DNA of 64,000 nt from Claveliimonas acetigenes (GCF_025567385.1 NZ_JAOQJU010000016.1:1-64000); one strand, 5' to 3'. Shown: positions 16,592 to 25,189, counted from the first letter of the stretch. The notes: a model not told the origin generated them from the sequence alone. A program made the numbers and translations.

Positions 16592-18802
16592 TTATTTTGC
16601 TACATTTTCTATAAATCTCATAATAATAGTCGCACATTCTGCACGTGTTGCATTCCCCAATGGATCGAGTACGGTTCCGTTATCTTTACCGGAAATAATT
16701 TTATTTCCTACCGCCCATTCCATCGCTTCCTTCGCATACGCTGTCACACTTGCCGCATCACTAAAATTGCTGATATCCGCCGGAGCTTCCGATTCATACT
16801 TTTTATATTGCGCGTAACGGTACATCATCACCGCCATCTGCTCGCGGTTAATATTGTCAGACGGTCCAAATCTGCCGGAATCACTATAGCCGGTAACTAC
16901 CCCCGTATCAGCGGCCCAAAGAACTGAAGATGTAAACCATGCTCCATACGGGACATCCGGGAATATGGCCTTATACATCACTTCGGGCGTATCATTCATT
17001 CTATAGAGAATCGTCGTAAAATGTGCGCGCGCCAACGGATCATTCGTTCCAAAACAGGTATCATTAAGCCCTGTCATCAAACCATTCGTATAATTATAAT
17101 ACACCGCATCATAATACCATTCTGTTTCCACAACATCTTCAAACGGCAGTTTTACCGGTTCCGGGTCGGGTGTCGGCTCTGGATCCGGCGTTGGTGTCGG
17201 GTCAGGCGTTGGATCTGGGTCGGGTGTCGGCTCTGGATCCGGGTCGGGTGTCGGATCCGGATCGGGATCGGGATCTGGCTCTGATACCTTCTCCAGCTCC
17301 TTAATTGCCTTCTGTAAGGCTTCTGTCTGTTCATCAACTACAGCCTGGTTTTCCTCATCCGGAACATTTTCCAACAGTTCTTTTGCTTTCGTAAGCTCAT
17401 CCGCAACCTTCTTCCAGGACTCTTGGGTATATTCCGCCTCTGCAAGCTCTTCCGCTGCGTCCACTGCATTTTTAAGCCCACTCACATCTGCAGGTATCGG
17501 TTCTGGATCCGGTACTAAATCCGGGTCAAAATTCTCATCATGGTAAGTATCAGGGATCTCACTGTCCCAAGGAGACGGTAAAGTTGTATCCGGTAAAATT
17601 TTTTCAAATACCGCATAAGTCTGCGGATCGTACTGACGCAGCTCTTCTCTGGTATTTACCGGGCTGCGCACACCGTCCTGCCAGTTCGGCGCTTCATCCA
17701 TTACATTAAACCAAATGGTACACATCGTGGCAAAGAATTCATCTGCATTAGAAATAGCATAAGTATTCGGCCAAAGATTATTCTCTACCGCATGATTATA
17801 CGCTGCAAGGAACTCATTACTTAAGGTCTTGTCTTCCAGAAGATCCATTCCCACAGACTTTACACAGTGTCCGAATTCATGGATCAGTATATTTTCATTG
17901 GTATACATAGTATTCAGATACCAATCGCTTGTATTATTCCTGGTACGGATAATATTCTGTTCTGCAATGGAAGATACGCAGTTATTGTAGGGACTTCCGC
18001 CATATCCTTCCACATCGTACATTTCCTTATTAAACCAATAGCGGTGTTCCGGTATCAGATATACATTCTGGTGCGGGCTGTACACCGCCAGAGAACAGTT
18101 ATATGCCTTCATGTTCGCCGCAATACCATTCTCTGTCTTTCCCAGCATAATATCAATCTGCTCCGCAGCCTTTTCAAGGGAAGAATAGGCAACACTGCCA
18201 TCAGCTTTCACCACAATGCCGGTCTCTGACACAACAGACTGTGTATAAAAGCTCATATATGGGATATTCGTATAGACTGCATCCTGGGCGCTTTTTCCGT
18301 TTTGGTCCTTAATCGTTGCCCCTGACACTTCCAGCGTCAGCCCTTTAGAAATATCAATCGTTCCACTAAAATAAATGCTTGACATGTGCAGATTTTCGTC
18401 CAGCCTTGCCATGCTTTGGGCGTCTGTCGCAGCAATTTCCTGATTCTCTTTGTCAAAATAGAGGGTATTTGTAAGTTCCCCGTAATACTCGTAATACTCA
18501 TTTTTTCTTTCCAGAGTAATTTTTGTATCACCATTTTTTAAAACGAAATTATCCACATCTATCGCTTCATTTTCGTCCACATATCTGTCCCAGTAGATTT
18601 CCAAAAAGTTTCCTTCTGTCAAGACGCGGATTTTTACAATGCGCGGTCCGTCATAATCTTCCGCAGCATTCACATTACCGTCCTCATCCACGGCAAATGT
18701 CGGAGTACTTTCTGCCGCCTCCACGGACTGTGCCGGCAGGAAACTTCCTGCCAACAGGCTGGTTACCAGAACCACTGCCCATAACTTCATTAATTTTCTC
18801 AC
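16592..18802 (-). CDS. SLH-anchored putative zinc metallopeptidase with FIVAR-like and PDP linker
   Basis: A 736-residue exported protein with a signal peptide ending near SVEAAES. The N-terminal half contains HEFGH (residues 308-312) in NENILIHEFGHCVKSVG, and Glu355 in NADEFFATMCTIWF, 43 residues later. An HExxH pair plus a downstream glutamate is a gluzincin-like zinc site. A helical FIVAR-like segment (about 440-510), an Asp-Pro-rich linker and three SLH modules follow. I start at GTG 18802 because AAAGGAGG lies seven bases upstream; the frame is open to 18835 without a ribosome site. It has its own promoter at 18845-18873. The substrate is unknown. The chain resembles secreted mucin- or protein-degrading enzymes only in architecture. 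Confidence 0.85.
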   Translation of the reverse strand: MRKLMKLWAVVLVTSLLAGSFLPAQSVEAAESTPTFAVDEDGNVNAAEDYDGPRIVKIRVLTEGNFLEIYWDRYVDENEAIDVDNFVLKNGDTKITLERKNEYYEYYGELTNTLYFDKENQEIAATDAQSMARLDENLHMSSIYFSGTIDISKGLTLEVSGATIKDQNGKSAQDAVYTNIPYMSFYTQSVVSETGIVVKADGSVAYSSLEKAAEQIDIMLGKTENGIAANMKAYNCSLAVYSPHQNVYLIPEHRYWFNKEMYDVEGYGGSPYNNCVSSIAEQNIIRTRNNTSDWYLNTMYTNENILIHEFGHCVKSVGMDLLEDKTLSNEFLAAYNHAVENNLWPNTYAISNADEFFATMCTIWFNVMDEAPNWQDGVRSPVNTREELRQYDPQTYAVFEKILPDTTLPSPWDSEIPDTYHDENFDPDLVPDPEPIPADVSGLKNAVDAAEELAEAEYTQESWKKVADELTKAKELLENVPDEENQAVVDEQTEALQKAIKELEKVSEPDPDPDPDPTPDPDPEPTPDPDPTPDPTPTPDPEPTPDPEPVKLPFEDVVETEWYYDAVYYNYTNGLMTGLNDTCFGTNDPLARAHFTTILYRMNDTPEVMYKAIFPDVPYGAWFTSSVLWAADTGVVTGYSDSGRFGPSDNINREQMAVMMYRYAQYKKYESEAPADISNFSDAASVTAYAKEAMEWAVGNKIISGKDNGTVLDPLGNATRAECATIIMRFIENVAK
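17160..17282 (-). repeat. Low-complexity repeat encoding (Pro-Asp/Thr-Pro) linker
   Basis: About 120 bp of repeating GATCCGG/GTCGGGT words encode alternating PDPDPT/PDPEP units between the FIVAR-like segment and the SLH modules. It is probably an extended rigid spacer across the cell wall and is prone to length change. Confidence 0.85.
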
Positions 18803-18844
18803 TTGCGTTCCTCCTTTACGTAATTTCGATTTCAATATGCATAA

Positions 18845-18873
18845 ATTATACCACGCACACTACTGCACCACAA
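18845..18873 (-). promoter_or_regulatory. Promoter of the SLH metallopeptidase gene
   Basis: Minus strand TTGTGG (18868-18873), 17 bp, TATAAT (18845-18850) with an upstream TGG giving an extended -10. Confidence 0.6.
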
Positions 18874-18874
18874 C

Positions 18875-18920
18875 AAAAAGATTGCGCTATGCAGCCGGAT
18901 TATCTCTGCATAGCGCAATC
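18875..18920 (-). terminator. Terminator of tdh-kbl
   Basis: A perfect 15-bp stem, GATTGCGCTATGCAG (18880-18894) with its complement at 18906-18920, then five Ts on the minus strand. Confidence 0.9.
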
Positions 18921-18934
18921 ACTTATCCCGTATT

Positions 18935-20134
18935 TTATTCAGCTTTCATTTCTTCTCTTACTTCCTTGAAACACTGCACAATAAAATCTATATCTTCCTT
19001 CGTATGGCTTGCACATACCTGCGTACGGATTCTTGCTTTTCCCTTCGGCACTACCGGATAGGAGAAAGCTACCACATACACACCTTTGTCCATCATACGC
19101 TTTGCAAATTCTGCCGCTGTCTTTTCATCATACAGCATAACCGGCACACAGGGATGAGTTCCCGGAATAATGTCAAACCCATTATCTACCAGCTTTTTGC
19201 GATAATAAGCAGTCACTTCTTCCAAATGATCGCGCAACTTTGTGCTCTCATCCAGCATATCAAACAGCTCGATGCTTGCGCCTGCAATTGCCGGTGCAAG
19301 GGAATTGGAAAACAGGTACGGACGGCTTCTCTGGCGAAGAAGATCAATAATCTCCTTACGTCCTGATGTATAGCCGCCGGATGCTCCGCCCAGCGCTTTG
19401 CCTAAGGTTCCCGTGATAATGTCAACTCGTCCCTGAACACCACAATACTCCGGAGTACCCCTGCCTGTCTTTCCTACAAATCCCACTGCATGGCTGTCAT
19501 CTACCATTACCAGTGCATGATACTTATCTGCCAGGTCGCACACTCCCTTTAGGTTGCAGATGATTCCATCCATAGAGAACACCCCATCTGTCGCAATCAG
19601 CTTGATTCTCGCGCCTGCTTCATCTGCCGCCTTAAGCTGTGCCTCAAGGTCTTCCATATTATTATTCTTATAACGGAACCTTTTTGCTTTACACAGACGA
19701 ACGCCGTCGATAATAGAAGCGTGATTTAATTCATCACTGATGACCGCATCATCCGCCGTAAGAAGTGTCTCAAACAATCCTCCGTTAGCATCAAAACAGG
19801 AAGAGTAAAGGATGGTATCATCCGTTCCCAAAAAATCAGAAATCTTCTTCTCTAATTTCTTGTGAATGTCCTGTGTTCCGCAGATAAAACGAACAGAGGC
19901 AACGCCATACCCTTTCTCATCATAGGTACGCTTCGCAGCTTCAATCAGCCGGGGATTGTCTCCCAACCCAAGATAGTTATTGGCACACATACAGAGAAGC
20001 TCTCTTCCGTCCTCCATCTTTACTCTTGCTCCCTGTGGGGACACAAAAGGCGCTTCACCTTTAAAAAGGCCCGCATCTTTAATATCCTCTACTTCCTTTG
20101 CATAAATATTTAAAATATCATCTTTTCTTTCCAT
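18935..20134 (-). CDS. kbl: Glycine C-acetyltransferase (2-amino-3-ketobutyrate CoA ligase)
   Basis: PLP enzyme that cleaves 2-amino-3-oxobutyrate with CoA to glycine and acetyl-CoA, the second step of threonine breakdown. 399 residues. CANNYLGLGDNPRLIEAA, FICGTQDIHKKLE, DELNHASIIDG, VDDSHAVGFVGKTGRGTPE and GTLGKALGGASGGY (PLP lysine) are characteristic of Kbl among alpha-oxoamine synthases. I take ATG 20134 with GGAAGG upstream; a TTG at 20143 is an alternative. It lies 25 bp downstream of tdh and ends at a strong terminator. Confidence 0.96.
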   Translation of the reverse strand: MERKDDILNIYAKEVEDIKDAGLFKGEAPFVSPQGARVKMEDGRELLCMCANNYLGLGDNPRLIEAAKRTYDEKGYGVASVRFICGTQDIHKKLEKKISDFLGTDDTILYSSCFDANGGLFETLLTADDAVISDELNHASIIDGVRLCKAKRFRYKNNNMEDLEAQLKAADEAGARIKLIATDGVFSMDGIICNLKGVCDLADKYHALVMVDDSHAVGFVGKTGRGTPEYCGVQGRVDIITGTLGKALGGASGGYTSGRKEIIDLLRQRSRPYLFSNSLAPAIAGASIELFDMLDESTKLRDHLEEVTAYYRKKLVDNGFDIIPGTHPCVPVMLYDEKTAAEFAKRMMDKGVYVVAFSYPVVPKGKARIRTQVCASHTKEDIDFIVQCFKEVREEMKAE

Positions 20135-20159
20135 CGGTATCAACCTTCCTTCTTCTCTC

Positions 20160-21224
20160 TTAATCGTTCACATGTGCCCAGTCCAGGATTACTTTTCCTG
20201 ACATACCGGAAATCATTGCCTCGAAACCTTTTTCATAGTCTTTGATGTCGAAGTGATGTGTGATAATCGGCGAAATATCCAGTCCTGCCTGGAGCATGGT
20301 TGACATCTTATACCAGGTATCCCACACCTTTCTTCCATAAATACCGCGGAGATTCAATCCGTTGAAAATAACCGTCTCCAAATCTACCTTCGCATCCGCT
20401 CTCTGCAGTCCAAGCAACGCGATATTTCCCCCGTGCTTCATATTGTGAATCATATCGTGAAGACCTGCCTGAGAACCGGACATCTCGAGCCCTACGTCAA
20501 ACCCTTCCGTCATCCCAATCGCTTTCATAACTTCCGGAAGCGTCTCTTCTTTCAGATTAACCGTTCTGGTAGCGCCAAGCTTTTCTGCCAGCTCCAGACG
20601 GTATGGGTTCAAATCCGTTACCACAACATGTCTTGCCCCTGAGAATTTGGCAATTGCAGCCGCCATACATCCAATTGGCCCGGCTCCCGCGATCAATACG
20701 TCTTCCCCAAGCATATCATAAGAAAGAGCCGTATGGGTAGCATTTCCAAACGGATCAAAAATTGCGTACATCTCCTCCGGGATATTCGGATTACACGGCC
20801 ACACATTCGAAGATGGAATGACCAGATATTCTGCAAATGCACCACTTCTGTTCACGCCGACTCCTTTTGCATCCTTGCAGTTCTCTTTATGGCCTTCCAG
20901 ACAGTTCCTGCATTTTCCACAGGTAATATGTCCTTCGCCGGACACCAGGTCGCCCGGCTTAAATCCCTGTACGCCGGGACCTACCTCTGCAACCTCTCCC
21001 ACATATTCATGTCCGGCCGTAAGCCCTATCGGAATCGTATGCTGCGCCCAGTCATTCCACTGATAGATGTGTACATCCGTCCCACAGATTGCCGTCTTAT
21101 GAATCTTAATCTTCACATCATTCGGCCCCACTTCCGGAACCGGGACTCTCTTCATCCACAGCCCTTCTTCCGGTTTCTCTTTCACAAGCGCCCACATCAT
21201 ACCATCATTTTTCATTTCTCCCAT
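20160..21224 (-). CDS. tdh: L-threonine 3-dehydrogenase
   Basis: NAD- and zinc-dependent oxidation of L-threonine to 2-amino-3-oxobutyrate. 354 residues of the medium-chain dehydrogenase family: catalytic zinc motif TAICGTDVHIYQWNDWAQ (typical of Tdh) and GHEYVGEV; structural zinc cluster CGKCRNCLEGHKENC; Rossmann segment VLIAGAGPIGCMAAAIAK. GGGAGG precedes ATG 21224. It forms an operon with kbl and is divergent from a serine/threonine symporter, making a threonine-use cluster. A promoter is visible at 21326-21354. Confidence 0.96.
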   Translation of the reverse strand: MGEMKNDGMMWALVKEKPEEGLWMKRVPVPEVGPNDVKIKIHKTAICGTDVHIYQWNDWAQHTIPIGLTAGHEYVGEVAEVGPGVQGFKPGDLVSGEGHITCGKCRNCLEGHKENCKDAKGVGVNRSGAFAEYLVIPSSNVWPCNPNIPEEMYAIFDPFGNATHTALSYDMLGEDVLIAGAGPIGCMAAAIAKFSGARHVVVTDLNPYRLELAEKLGATRTVNLKEETLPEVMKAIGMTEGFDVGLEMSGSQAGLHDMIHNMKHGGNIALLGLQRADAKVDLETVIFNGLNLRGIYGRKVWDTWYKMSTMLQAGLDISPIITHHFDIKDYEKGFEAMISGMSGKVILDWAHVND

Positions 21225-21247
21225 TGGTCTTTTCCTCCCAAATCACC

Positions 21248-21266
21248 GCCATCTTCCCCTGATGGC
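21248..21266 (-). other. Hairpin in the tdh leader
   Basis: GCCATC (21248-21253) / GATGGC (21261-21266) lies in the presumed 5' untranslated region of tdh, followed on the plus strand by TATTTTTTA. It may be a weak plus-strand terminator shape or a leader structure; no known riboswitch was recognised. Confidence 0.3.
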
Positions 21267-21325
21267 TATTTTTTATCCTTACTTCTGTTCCAAACGCCTC
21301 CTTACACGTTCGTCACTGTATAAAT

Positions 21326-21354
21326 AGTATAGCATTCTTAAGAACCCCATACAA
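21326..21354 (-). promoter_or_regulatory. Promoter of tdh-kbl
   Basis: Minus strand TTGTAT (21349-21354), 17 bp, TATACT (21326-21331) with extended TGC. The spacer holds the perfect palindrome TTCTTAAGAA (21335-21344), a possible operator. Confidence 0.55.
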
Positions 21355-21482
21355 TCTATTTTTTACTTTATGCAGTGATTTTTTACAAAAAAATTCCTAT
21401 TTTTCATTTTTTATATGGCATTATTTACAAAGATATGCGATAATACCATTATCGGGGAAAACAAAATGAGAAAGAGAGGAGA

Positions 21483-21509
21483 GCAGATATATCCCGTAAA
21501 TATATCTGC
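21483..21509 (+). other. Perfect hairpin just upstream of the sstT coding start
   Basis: GCAGATATAT (21483-21492) and ATATATCTGC (21500-21509) form a 10-bp stem with a 7-base loop. A GAGAGGAGAG purine tract (21475-21484) sits at its 5' foot and ATG 21520 ten bases after its 3' foot. It may affect translation initiation; there is no T run, so it is not a terminator. Confidence 0.5.
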
Positions 21510-21519
21510 AAAAATTGGT

Positions 21520-22761
21520 ATGAAAAACGTAATGAAAAAATGGAACAGCATCAGTCTCGTGCTGAGAATTATCTGTGGTCTCATCATAGGTATTATTCTC
21601 GGGCTAGTGATTCCAAAGGTAACCGTAATAGCGCTCTTGGGGGATTTGTTTGTTGGTGCTTTGAAAGCGATTGCGCCGCTTCTGGTATTCTTCCTTGTTA
21701 TGAGTTCTCTGGCACATATGGGGCAGGGTCAGAAGACAAATATGGGATTTATCGTCATGCTCTATATGCTGGGCAATGTCATGTCGGCGCTTGTATCCGT
21801 TATTGCATGTAAGCTCTTTCCGGTTACACTGACACTTGCCGAAGCTGCAGGCGAAGATATGGCTCCGCCCAGCGGTGTTGGCGAAGTTTTGAAAAATCTG
21901 TTAATGAATGTGGTATCTAACCCGGTCGGATCTATCGTAGATGCAAACTACATAGGTATCCTTGCATGGGCGTGTATCTTTGGTGTTGCTCTGAAATGCG
22001 CATCCGATTCTACCAAGCTGCTGCTTGATGATTTTTCTTCTGCAATTTCCACAGCAGTAAAATGGGTCATCAGCTTTGCTCCCTTCGGTATCATGGGGCT
22101 TATTTTTAATGTTATTTCCACATCCGGACTCAGCGCTCTGCTGTCTTATGGACGGCTGATTCTTGTGTTAGTCGGAAGTATGGCTTTCGTTGCGCTGGTT
22201 ATGAACCCGATTATCGTATTCCTGTGCATTAGAAAGAATCCCTATCCACTCGTATTTAAATGTCTGACGAAGAGTTTTATTACTGCATTTTTCACACGAA
22301 GCTCTGCTGCTAACATTCCGGTAAACATGGAGCTCTGTAAAGAACTGGGATTGGATGAAGAACAGTATTCCATCTCCATCCCGCTTGGCGCCACCATTAA
22401 TATGGCCGGAGCCGCCATCACAATTTCTGTAATGGCATTATCCGCTGCTAATACACTGGATATCAGTGTAGACTTCGGAACGGCTCTTATCCTCTGTGTG
22501 CTCTCCGCACTCAGTGCAGCCGGAGCTTCCGGTGTGGCAGGCGGTTCTTTGCTGCTGATTCCTATGGCATGCAGCCTGTTCGGAATTCCGTCCGAAGTTG
22601 CCATGCAGGTAGTTGGCGTTGGTTTCATTATTGGTGTTATCCAGGATTCCTGTGAAACAGGGCTGAACTCTTCTACAGATGTACTCTTTACGGCAGCAGC
22701 CGAATTCAGAGACAGAAGATTACATCCTGAATACTACGCAGCGAAGAAAAAAGCTGAATAG
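21520..22761 (+). CDS. sstT: Serine/threonine:sodium symporter, SstT type (dicarboxylate/amino acid:cation symporter family)
   Basis: A membrane carrier of about 413 residues that takes up serine and threonine with Na+. Several hydrophobic helices are evident (ICGLIIGIILGLVIP, IAPLLVFFLVMSSLAHM). Family motifs near the C-terminal half are FFTRSSAANIPVNMELCKEL, SIPLGATINMAGAAI, SAAGASGVAGGSLLLIP and DSCETGLNSSTDVLFT, and the SSAANIP and TGLNSSTD segments are diagnostic of SstT. The start is uncertain: the frame is open from 21415, with ATGs at 21415, 21466, 21520 and 21532. I choose 21520 because it places the protein at family length. It is divergent from tdh-kbl. Confidence 0.9.
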   Translation: MKNVMKKWNSISLVLRIICGLIIGIILGLVIPKVTVIALLGDLFVGALKAIAPLLVFFLVMSSLAHMGQGQKTNMGFIVMLYMLGNVMSALVSVIACKLFPVTLTLAEAAGEDMAPPSGVGEVLKNLLMNVVSNPVGSIVDANYIGILAWACIFGVALKCASDSTKLLLDDFSSAISTAVKWVISFAPFGIMGLIFNVISTSGLSALLSYGRLILVLVGSMAFVALVMNPIIVFLCIRKNPYPLVFKCLTKSFITAFFTRSSAANIPVNMELCKELGLDEEQYSISIPLGATINMAGAAITISVMALSAANTLDISVDFGTALILCVLSALSAAGASGVAGGSLLLIPMACSLFGIPSEVAMQVVGVGFIIGVIQDSCETGLNSSTDVLFTAAAEFRDRRLHPEYYAAKKKAE

Positions 22762-22762
22762 A

Positions 22763-22793
22763 AAAAAGGGCGCCAACGGCGTCCTTTTTCATA
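22763..22793 (+). terminator. Bidirectional terminator between sstT and glyS
   Basis: AAAAGGGCGCC-AAC-GGCGTCCTTTTT: ten base pairs including one G-T, with A/T tracts on both sides, between the convergent sstT and glyS genes. Confidence 0.8.
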
Positions 22794-22804
22794 CTTTTAT
22801 TCTC

Positions 22805-24196
22805 TTACCACTCAAATTTCTTCTCAAAGTAAGCGGCAAGATCTTCAATTTTTACTCTTTCCTGTTCCATGGTGTCTCTGTCACGTACCGTAACTGCTCC
22901 GTCTTCCTCAGATTCAAAATCATAGGTTACACAGAATGGTGTTCCAATCTCATCCTGGCGGCGGTAGCGCTTACCGATATTTCCACGGTCATCATACTCA
23001 CAGTTATATTTCTTAGAAAGCTGTGCATATACTTTCTCTGCTCCCTCGTTCAGCTTCTTAGAAAGCGGAAGCACACCAATCTTAACCGGAGCAAGCGCCG
23101 GATGGAAATGAAGAACCGTCCGCACATCCCCGCCTTCCAGTTCTTCTTCATCATATGCACTGCACAGGAATGCAAGCACCATACGATCTGCGCCCAGAGA
23201 AGGTTCAATAACATATGGAACATACTTTATCTTCTTTTCATCATCAAAATAGGACATGTCCTGCTTGGATACGTTCTGATGCTGTGTCAGGTCATAATCC
23301 GTTCTGTCTGCAATGCCCCACAGTTCACCCCAGCCAAAGGGGAACAAGAATTCTACATCTGTCGTCGCTTTACTGTAGAAAGAAAGCTCTTCTTTGTCAT
23401 GATCCCGATAACGGACTTCTTCATCCTTAAGTCCCAGCGAAAACAGCCAGTCAAGGCAGAATTTCTTCCAATAAGCAAACCATTCAAGGTCTGTATCCGG
23501 CTCACAGAAGAACTCCAGCTCCATCTGCTCAAACTCTCTGGTACGGAATGTAAAGTTACCAGGTGTAATTTCATTACGGAAGGACTTACCAATCTGACAG
23601 ATACCAAATGGAAGTTTCTTTCTGGAAGTGCGCTGCACATTCTTAAAGTTTACAAAAATTCCCTGCGCCGTTTCCGGTCTTAAATAAACCGTATTCTTAG
23701 CATCCTCTGTAACTCCCTGGAAAGTTTTAAACATCAGATTGAATTCACGGATTTCGGTAAAATTGTGCTTGCCGCAGGTAGGACATGGAATCTCATGCTC
23801 CGCAATAAAAGCTTCCATCTGTTCATGGCTCCATCCGTCAATGCTCTCTCCTATATCAATTCCATGCTCTTTTGCATAATCTTCAATCAGCTTGTCAGCA
23901 CGGAAACGCTCATGGCATTCCTTACAATCCATCAAAGGATCACTGAATCCTCCCAGATGCCCGCTCGCTACCCATGTCTGGGGATTCATAAGAATCGCAC
24001 AATCCACGCCCACATTATACGGGGATTCCTGCACAAACTTCTGCCACCACGCCTTCTTCACATTGTTCTTAAGCTCTACACCAAGATTCCCATAATCCCA
24101 TGTATTCGCAAGACCGCCGTAAATCTCAGAGCCTGGATATACGAATCCTCTTGACTTCGCCAACGCTACAATCTTATCCATTGTTTTTTCTACCAT
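22805..24196 (-). CDS. glyS: Glycine--tRNA ligase (single-chain dimeric type)
   Basis: Charges tRNA-Gly. A 463-residue class II synthetase of the eukaryote-like homodimeric type, not the bacterial alpha/beta GlyQ-GlyS type. Visible: VALAKSRGFVYPGSEIYGGL, YGNLGVELKNNVKKAWW, a CKECH...CPTCGKH zinc-like pair, LRPETAQGIFVNFKNV (motif 2 region), GKSFRNEITPGNFTFRTREF and the motif 3 region YVIEPSLGADRMVLAFL. I take ATG 24196 (MVEKTMDK) with GGGAAGG upstream over ATG 24205. It has its own promoter (24239-24267) although it follows recO, as in the era-recO-gly order of Firmicutes. Confidence 0.97.
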   Translation of the reverse strand: MVEKTMDKIVALAKSRGFVYPGSEIYGGLANTWDYGNLGVELKNNVKKAWWQKFVQESPYNVGVDCAILMNPQTWVASGHLGGFSDPLMDCKECHERFRADKLIEDYAKEHGIDIGESIDGWSHEQMEAFIAEHEIPCPTCGKHNFTEIREFNLMFKTFQGVTEDAKNTVYLRPETAQGIFVNFKNVQRTSRKKLPFGICQIGKSFRNEITPGNFTFRTREFEQMELEFFCEPDTDLEWFAYWKKFCLDWLFSLGLKDEEVRYRDHDKEELSFYSKATTDVEFLFPFGWGELWGIADRTDYDLTQHQNVSKQDMSYFDDEKKIKYVPYVIEPSLGADRMVLAFLCSAYDEEELEGGDVRTVLHFHPALAPVKIGVLPLSKKLNEGAEKVYAQLSKKYNCEYDDRGNIGKRYRRQDEIGTPFCVTYDFESEEDGAVTVRDRDTMEQERVKIEDLAAYFEKKFEW

Positions 24197-24238
24197 CTTC
24201 CTCATCCTTCCCTTCTATTAGAAACAATAATTGTAAAT

Positions 24239-24267
24239 ATTATACAGTTATCCCGTATACTTTGCAA
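24239..24267 (-). promoter_or_regulatory. Promoter of glyS
   Basis: Minus strand TTGCAA (24262-24267), 17 bp, TATAAT (24239-24244). The leader of about 40 bases is too short for a T-box. Confidence 0.65.
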
Positions 24268-24300
24268 GCCTAAAAAATGACCTTTCTCTCTCGTCCCACA

Positions 24301-25050
24301 CTATGGCAGACCCACCAATTGTTCCAGGATTTCCAACGATTTGAACTTCTTATCTACACACGCATCCATATAGTTTCCAACCACTATCCCAAGCTCTCTT
24401 AAAACGGTTTCCGATACTGTAAATGTGTATAGTTTTTCCACCGGTGTACTCACAATATACTGCAATGTATGTAACGTGGATGGGTAAAGCCGCACCCCAT
24501 CGGAAATACCCTGACCACATCTTTCGCACACCAAGCCTCTTCTTCTTACGCTAAAAACAGCCGGCTGGTCATTCTTTCCGCATACCACGCACTGGAACAC
24601 CTGCGGTGCTTCTCCATTGATACTAATTGTCTTCAATTCAAAAATATAACGAATCAGCCGGTTCGGAATGGATGGTTTCAAAAGTGCCCGGAACGTCTGA
24701 TATAACAATTTCAGAAGCTCTGTCTCGTCATTTCCTTCTTTTGCATAATAATTTGCAATGTCCAAAAAATAAAAACCATAATAGGCTCCTTCTATATCTT
24801 CCCTGAGTTCTGCAAAATAATTGGAAATAGAGGCCGACACCATCGTATAAGATGTCCGCCCCTCATAAACGGTAAATTCTCCAAAAGAAAAGGGATTTAC
24901 CATACCTGCCAGGGGACTATTTGGCCTCCTTGCCCCTCGCGCAAATACGGCTGCCTTCCCTCTTTCTTTTGTCAGAATCACCACTCTTTTATCATATTCA
25001 CCCACAGGAGTGGCTGAAAGCACCATCCCCGTAACCGTCACCTGATTCAA
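24301..25050 (-). CDS. recO: DNA repair protein RecO
   Basis: Recombination mediator that loads RecA with RecF/RecR and anneals ssDNA. 249 residues: OB-fold N-terminus (TVTGMVLSATPVGEYDKRVV, LTKERGKAAVFARGAR), helical middle, and a zinc-finger-like CVVCGKN...CERCG in the C-terminal half. The start is TTG 25050 with AGAGGA upstream; no ATG lies close enough without losing the OB fold. It overlaps the upstream yqzL-like gene by 53 bp and follows era in the usual Firmicute order. Confidence 0.94.
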   Translation of the reverse strand: MNQVTVTGMVLSATPVGEYDKRVVILTKERGKAAVFARGARRPNSPLAGMVNPFSFGEFTVYEGRTSYTMVSASISNYFAELREDIEGAYYGFYFLDIANYYAKEGNDETELLKLLYQTFRALLKPSIPNRLIRYIFELKTISINGEAPQVFQCVVCGKNDQPAVFSVRRRGLVCERCGQGISDGVRLYPSTLHTLQYIVSTPVEKLYTFTVSETVLRELGIVVGNYMDACVDKKFKSLEILEQLVGLP

Positions 25051-25189
25051 TGCACTTTCCTCTGCCTTCTATATCCTTCTGCCCATCTGCGGCATAGTAA
25101 GGGATTTCTCCCACATTTTCTGCCCTGTACAGCAAATAATCATCGACTCTCCCGGACGCCATGAATTGCACCCAATATTTTTCTTTCAT
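24998..25189 (-). CDS. Small YqzL-like protein between era and recO
   Basis: 63 codons with a good ribosome site (AGGTGA before ATG 25189). The N-terminus MKEKYWVQFMASGRVDDYLL follows the YqzL pattern (a Trp-x-x-Phe, then T/S-G-x-V-x-x-Y-L), and yqzL occupies exactly this slot between era and recO in Bacillus. YqzL proteins are about 50 residues; here the frame continues past the conserved part into recO, overlapping it by 53 bp, and the last third looks non-conserved. Function is unknown in the family. The identification rests on position plus the short motif. Confidence 0.6.
   Translation of the reverse strand: MKEKYWVQFMASGRVDDYLLYRAENVGEIPYYAADGQKDIEGRGKCIESGDGYGDGAFSHSCG

Noticed and set aside
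24206..24300. T-box leader for glyS
   Set aside because: A consensus promoter at 24239-24267 leaves a leader of about 40 bases, too short for a T-box, and no AGGGTGGNACCGCG motif is present.
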